64,000 bases of DNA, from NCBI RefSeq assembly GCF_018918345.1, contig NZ_JAHLQI010000003.1:1-64000 (forward strand), read 5' to 3'. Made by a program: the position numbers and the translations under genes. The notes under the pieces were generated by a model. It made no database searches. It worked only from the letters and a program-made list of their open reading frames with translations, and was not told the origin of the DNA. This DNA comes from Butyricicoccus intestinisimiae (lineage in GTDB: Bacteria > Bacillota > Clostridia > Oscillospirales > Butyricicoccaceae). Shown one piece after another: positions 60,875 through 64,000 of this stretch (the stretch's first letter is position 1; every line of letters begins with the position of its first letter).

Positions 60875-61822
60875 CTATTGCGCAACGATGTGCACGGCGC
60901 CAAACTGTTCCCGCAGCCGAAGAAGATTTCTTTTCTTGTGTCCGATCGCCCGCGACAGCTCACGCGGCGCAACAGAAATCGTCCGCTCGCCTGTCATTTG
61001 GATGTGCCGACACAGCCGGCGATACCACAGTTCTCCATACGCCAGCTCTCCCATTGCCGGATGATAGGCACCTGCCACAACCGTGCTGTCCAGCTCCTCG
61101 GTCGGGTTTAGCCCGACGCGAATGACCGGAATGTGTTCCCGCTCAAAAATCTCCAGCATATCCGCGCACCAGACCGCGGCAGTCTCCACATCCAGCGGCT
61201 GATAGCGTCCCGCCTGCCAGTCGTCATACAGCGGCGTGTTCGGCAAAACAGCAACCGGATAAATGCGCACCCCATCCGGCTTGAGCGCCGCAATGCACTG
61301 CGCCGTGTATCGAACCGTCTCCCGCGTATCTCCCGGAAGCCCCGCCATTGTCTGTAAAATGAGCGAGATGCCCGCCCGCCGAATCAGCGCTGCGGCGCGT
61401 TCGGTATTCGCCGCCGTGTGTCCGCGGCGGGCATTTTGCAGCACCGTGTCATCCATGGACTGTGCACCCAGCTCAATCACAGTCACATGATGCCGCTTCA
61501 TGCGCGATAAAATTTCTTCGTCTATCGCATCCGGCCGTGTAGAGATGCGAACAGAAGAAATCTTTCCCGCCGCAAAAAATTCATCCGTGACGGCGAGCAG
61601 CTCCTCCTGTTGTTCCACGGGAATCGCCGTAAAGCTGCCGCCATAAAAAGCTGCCTGCGGGATATTTCCCGCAGGCAGAATGGCATGTGCGTGTTGTAAA
61701 ATCTCGCGCGCCTGTGCCGGTGTCATGCGCTGCTTTTGTCCCGCAATCGTTCGCTGATTGCAAAAGACGCACTGACACGGACAGCCCGCATGCGGGACAA
61801 AAATCGGCACAATAGACGCCAT
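60875..61822 (-). CDS. Radical SAM protein (Elp3/YhcC-like)
   Basis: A 315-residue radical-SAM enzyme. C14-x3-C18-x2-C21 (GCPCQCVFCNQ) binds the 4Fe-4S cluster. FYGGSFTAIP, VRISTRPDAIDEEIL, ELGAQSMDDTVL and MAGLPGDTRE are segments typical of the Elp3-like/TIGR01212-related group, which lie next to rnc and smc in many Clostridia. The acetyltransferase half of Elp3 is missing. A role in tRNA or RNA modification is an inference. It overlaps rnc by one base (TAATG). Confidence 0.88.
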   Translation of the reverse strand: MASIVPIFVPHAGCPCQCVFCNQRTIAGQKQRMTPAQAREILQHAHAILPAGNIPQAAFYGGSFTAIPVEQQEELLAVTDEFFAAGKISSVRISTRPDAIDEEILSRMKRHHVTVIELGAQSMDDTVLQNARRGHTAANTERAAALIRRAGISLILQTMAGLPGDTRETVRYTAQCIAALKPDGVRIYPVAVLPNTPLYDDWQAGRYQPLDVETAAVWCADMLEIFEREHIPVIRVGLNPTEELDSTVVAGAYHPAMGELAYGELWYRRLCRHIQMTGERTISVAPRELSRAIGHKKRNLLRLREQFGAVHIVAQ

Positions 61823-62502
61823 TACTTGACTTCTCCCATGAGCTGCAGAGCAGCCTTTGCCGCCATCTGCTCGGCTTCCTTCTTGCTGTGTCCCGTACCC
61901 TCTGCAAAAACATTGCTGTTGAGCAGAACCTGCACGGTAAACCGCTTATCATGGTCCGGACCGCTCTCGCCGCTCAGCTGATAGCTCAGCGTTTCCTGAC
62001 GGTTTTTCTGCACAATTTCCTGCAGCGCGGTCTTGTAATCGCGGAATGCGCCGCCCTGCTCTGCCAAATCAATCTTTGCCTCCAAGAAGGACAGAATAAA
62101 CGTGCGCGCCGCTTCCAAACCGCCGTCCAGATAAATGGCACCAATCAGCGCTTCCACAGAGTCTGCAAGAATGGACGGGCGCTTGCGTCCGCCGCCGTTT
62201 TCCTCGCCGCGGCCGAGCCGCAGCAAATGATCCAGCCCAAGTTCCTTGGCGACCTCATACAGTGTTTGCTCACATACCACCGCAGCGCGCAGCTTGGTCA
62301 GCTGTCCCTCCGGTACATGCGGGTAACGGTGAAATACATAATCTGCCGATACCAGACCCAGTATGGAATCGCCAAGAAACTCCAGGCGTTCGTTGTTTTG
62401 GATATGCTGATCGCGATGTTCATTGGCATATGAAGAATGCGTCATTGCCGTCGTCAGCAGTCCTGTGTCGTGAAATTGATAAATCAATTCATCTTTTTCC
62501 AT
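61822..62502 (-). CDS. rnc: Ribonuclease III
   Basis: A 226-residue double-strand RNA endonuclease, needed among other things for 16S/23S precursor processing. ERLEFLGDSILGL is the catalytic signature (residues about 38-50) and LADSVEALIGAIYLDGG the second acidic motif. A C-terminal dsRNA-binding domain (DYKTALQEIVQ, GTGHSKKEAEQMAAKAAL) completes the usual length. Start 62502 has AAAGGAG; longer in-frame readings overlap the acpP terminator. Confidence 0.96.
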   Translation of the reverse strand: MEKDELIYQFHDTGLLTTAMTHSSYANEHRDQHIQNNERLEFLGDSILGLVSADYVFHRYPHVPEGQLTKLRAAVVCEQTLYEVAKELGLDHLLRLGRGEENGGGRKRPSILADSVEALIGAIYLDGGLEAARTFILSFLEAKIDLAEQGGAFRDYKTALQEIVQKNRQETLSYQLSGESGPDHDKRFTVQVLLNSNVFAEGTGHSKKEAEQMAAKAALQLMGEVK

Positions 62503-62535
62503 TGATTTCGCTCCTTTCGTTGTCATAATGGGATA

Positions 62536-62566
62536 AATGCCCTCCCTCCGAGCGAGGAAGGGCATA
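62536..62566 (-). terminator. Hairpin between acpP and rnc, likely terminator
   Basis: Arms 62537-62548 and 62554-62565 pair over 12 positions (one G-U on the minus strand, a mismatch on the plus strand) with a 5-base loop. The T-tract after it is short (TTTATCC), so some read-through into rnc is likely. Confidence 0.65.
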
Positions 62567-62572
62567 CGTTCT

Positions 62573-62803
62573 TTAGTCATCCTCACCGATGCGGCGAACC
62601 AGATCGCCAATCGTCTTCATGCTGGCAGCTTCTGCCTCGTCGATTTCACCGATGTCAAACTCTTCTTCGATACTCATCATCAGCTCGACCAGATCCAGAG
62701 AATCTGCTCCGAGGTCCTCAATGAACGCAGTGTCCATATTCAGGGAATTTTCTGCCACACCGAACTGGTCTGCCAGAATCTTACATACCTTCTCGAATAC
62801 CAT
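62573..62803 (-). CDS. acpP: Acyl carrier protein
   Basis: A 76-residue acidic carrier of fatty-acid synthesis. Ser35 in GADSLDLVEL is the phosphopantetheine attachment site, and the rest (four helices, DIGEIDEAEA) is typical. GGAGGTG precedes the ATG. It follows plsX after 96 bases, within the usual plsX-acpP-rnc-smc order of Firmicutes. Confidence 0.97.
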   Translation of the reverse strand: MVFEKVCKILADQFGVAENSLNMDTAFIEDLGADSLDLVELMMSIEEEFDIGEIDEAEAASMKTIGDLVRRIGEDD

Positions 62804-62899
62804 ATACGCTCACCTCCCTTGTTCTTTTCTCACGCAGGGCATTGCCATACTCTTCTTATCATATGTGCCGCGCGTCCTGCTGTCAATAGGGAAATGCCG

Positions 62900-63907
62900 T
62901 CACAAGGTCATATTATCAATATTGCGCTGAATTTCTCCAACAACATCGGCATTTACATAGGCAATTGCCTGTTTGACCGCCGAGCGAATGGCATAAGCGT
63001 CCGACGAGCCGTGCGCCTTAAATACCGGCTTGGAAATGCCGAGGAACGGCGCGCCGCCGACTTCCTTCGAGGACATCATTTTCTTGAGCCCGCCCATCGC
63101 CGGCTTGACGAGCAGATACGCAAGCTTGGTGCGTGCGCTGGTCAGGAACACATCCTTGAGCGTACCCATCAGAAAGCCTGCCACGCCTTCCACCGTCTTG
63201 AGCAAAATGTTGCCGGTAAAGCCGTCTGTCACAGCTACGTCACACGCGCCGTTCGGGATATCGCTTCCCTCTACGTTGCCGATAAAATTGATGCGACCGG
63301 CATCGCCCGCCGCCTTGAGCACATCATATGCCGCCTTGCGCAGCGGGTCGCCCTTGGTGTCCTCTGCGCCGTTGTTGACCAAACCGACACGCGGATTCTT
63401 GACGCCCATAACCTTTTCCATGTAGAAGCTGCCCATAAAAGCAAACTGCAGCAGATATTCTTCCGTGCATTCGACATTTGCGCCGGAGTCAATGAGCAGC
63501 ACATGGCCGCCCTTGCACGGCAGCTGCGTCGGCAGTGCCGCGCGGCGGATGCCGCGAATGCGCTTGGTGACCAGCGTTGCGCCGGACAGCAGCGCGCCGG
63601 TATTGCCCGCTGAAATCATGGCATCCGCCTCGCCGTCCTTCATCATGCGCAGCGCCACCGACATCGACGCATCTTTTTTGCGGCGAACAGCCGTCGCCGG
63701 ATCATCGTGCATATCAATGATTTCCTGTGCGTCATGAATGGTAATCGGCAGATTTTCCGCCTGCTCCTTTGCCAGCAGATCGCGTAGAACCGCTTCCTGT
63801 CCGACCAGAATATACTCCTGTCCAAATTCCTTGGCCGCCTGCACGCAGCCGGAAACCTGTGCCTGCGGTGCGTTGTCACCGCTCATGGCATCAATGATGA
63901 TTTTCAC
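62900..63907 (-). CDS. plsX: Phosphate acyltransferase PlsX
   Basis: A 335-residue enzyme making acyl-phosphate from acyl-ACP, the first step of phospholipid synthesis in this lineage. The segments IIIDAMSGDNAP, SMSVALRMMKDGEADAMISAGNTGAL, LIDSGANVECTEEYLLQFA and FTGNILLKTVEG are PlsX motifs. It starts at GTG 63907, overlapping the upstream stop by 4 bases, with AAAGGAG upstream. It lies beside its acyl-carrier substrate gene acpP. Confidence 0.96.
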   Translation of the reverse strand: MKIIIDAMSGDNAPQAQVSGCVQAAKEFGQEYILVGQEAVLRDLLAKEQAENLPITIHDAQEIIDMHDDPATAVRRKKDASMSVALRMMKDGEADAMISAGNTGALLSGATLVTKRIRGIRRAALPTQLPCKGGHVLLIDSGANVECTEEYLLQFAFMGSFYMEKVMGVKNPRVGLVNNGAEDTKGDPLRKAAYDVLKAAGDAGRINFIGNVEGSDIPNGACDVAVTDGFTGNILLKTVEGVAGFLMGTLKDVFLTSARTKLAYLLVKPAMGGLKKMMSSKEVGGAPFLGISKPVFKAHGSSDAYAIRSAVKQAIAYVNADVVGEIQRNIDNMTL

Positions 63908-64000
63908 GAAAGGGTCTCCTTTCCCTCCTGTACGGCATCCAACAGCGTGTCCAGATGCTCCAGCGCACGCTGAGCAATCTGGGTATTCTTTTCCCGCTTG
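63904..64000 (-). CDS. C-terminal end of an unidentified protein (partial)
   Basis: An open frame enters from the right edge and ends at a TGA (63904-63906) that overlaps the plsX GTG. The visible 31 residues read as a charged helix (about NTQIAQRALEHLDTLLDAVQ, then EGKETLS at the end). This is too short to identify; overlap with plsX shows only that it is the preceding gene of the same operon. Confidence 0.6.
   Translation of the reverse strand, partial: KREKNTQIAQRALEHLDTLLDAVQEGKETLS

Overview
The window looks like chromosomal DNA of an anaerobic, endospore-forming, Gram-positive member of the Clostridia (Oscillospirales/Eubacteriales-like). Evidence: a clostridial-type 16S 5' end at the left edge, the sporulation genes spoVT and dpaAB, a ParE/ParC topoisomerase pair, LCP and SLH-domain envelope proteins, strong GGAGG ribosome sites, and selenium/molybdenum hydroxylase genes of the clostridial kind. 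Genes are dense and mostly in tightly overlapping operons. No insertion sequence, prophage or CRISPR array was seen.

Layout. 1-566: 5' end of an rRNA operon (minus strand) with three tandem promoters. 567-4662: luxS and mtnN diverge from a shared palindromic promoter region, followed by two membrane proteins, an orphan sugar-binding lipoprotein and a GIY-YIG protein. 4662-12112: a two-operon catabolic cluster. The first operon is a four-gene flavin/iron-sulfur dehydrogenase of the HcnABC/opine-oxidase/imino-acid dehydrogenase type. The second is an ornithine-cyclodeaminase-family enzyme, an AraC regulator, a PII signal protein without the usual T-loop tyrosine, and an APC permease. Both operons start from promoters that share an identical 21-bp box, and both have an intrinsic-terminator hairpin between promoter and first gene. 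This is the most interesting system in the window.

12125-29812 (minus strand): a purine/molybdenum/selenium block. A long operon runs selD, yedF, class V aminotransferase, DUF3343, xdhC-family, yqeC, yqeB, the three xanthine-dehydrogenase-type subunits and mocA. A second operon runs a ModE-like regulator, a MoeA-like protein, moaC, moaA, a MOSC-MogA fusion and modABC, and is followed by an NCS2 purine permease. Together these import molybdate and purine, build and mature Moco, and probably insert a labile selenium ligand into a molybdenum hydroxylase.

29937-38787: assorted single genes (zinc-ribbon/OB-fold protein, UroD-type methyltransferase with divergent AraC regulator, initiator tRNA, spoVT, C_GCAxxG_C_C protein, SLH-glycerophosphodiesterase, a 45-codon small gene, argF, dpaAB). 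38897-44490: parC/parE, two small membrane proteins, a possible structured RNA and rpsU. 44628-64000 (minus strand): core genes reading plsX, acpP, rnc, radical SAM, smc, a glycosyltransferase/GtrA/DUF6020 block, ftsY, rph, rdgB, yhbY, nadD, yqeK, LCP, rsfS, leuS. The surface-glycan-type block separates smc from ftsY, which are adjacent in many Firmicutes.

All assignments come from reading motifs, gene order and length. No database search was possible.
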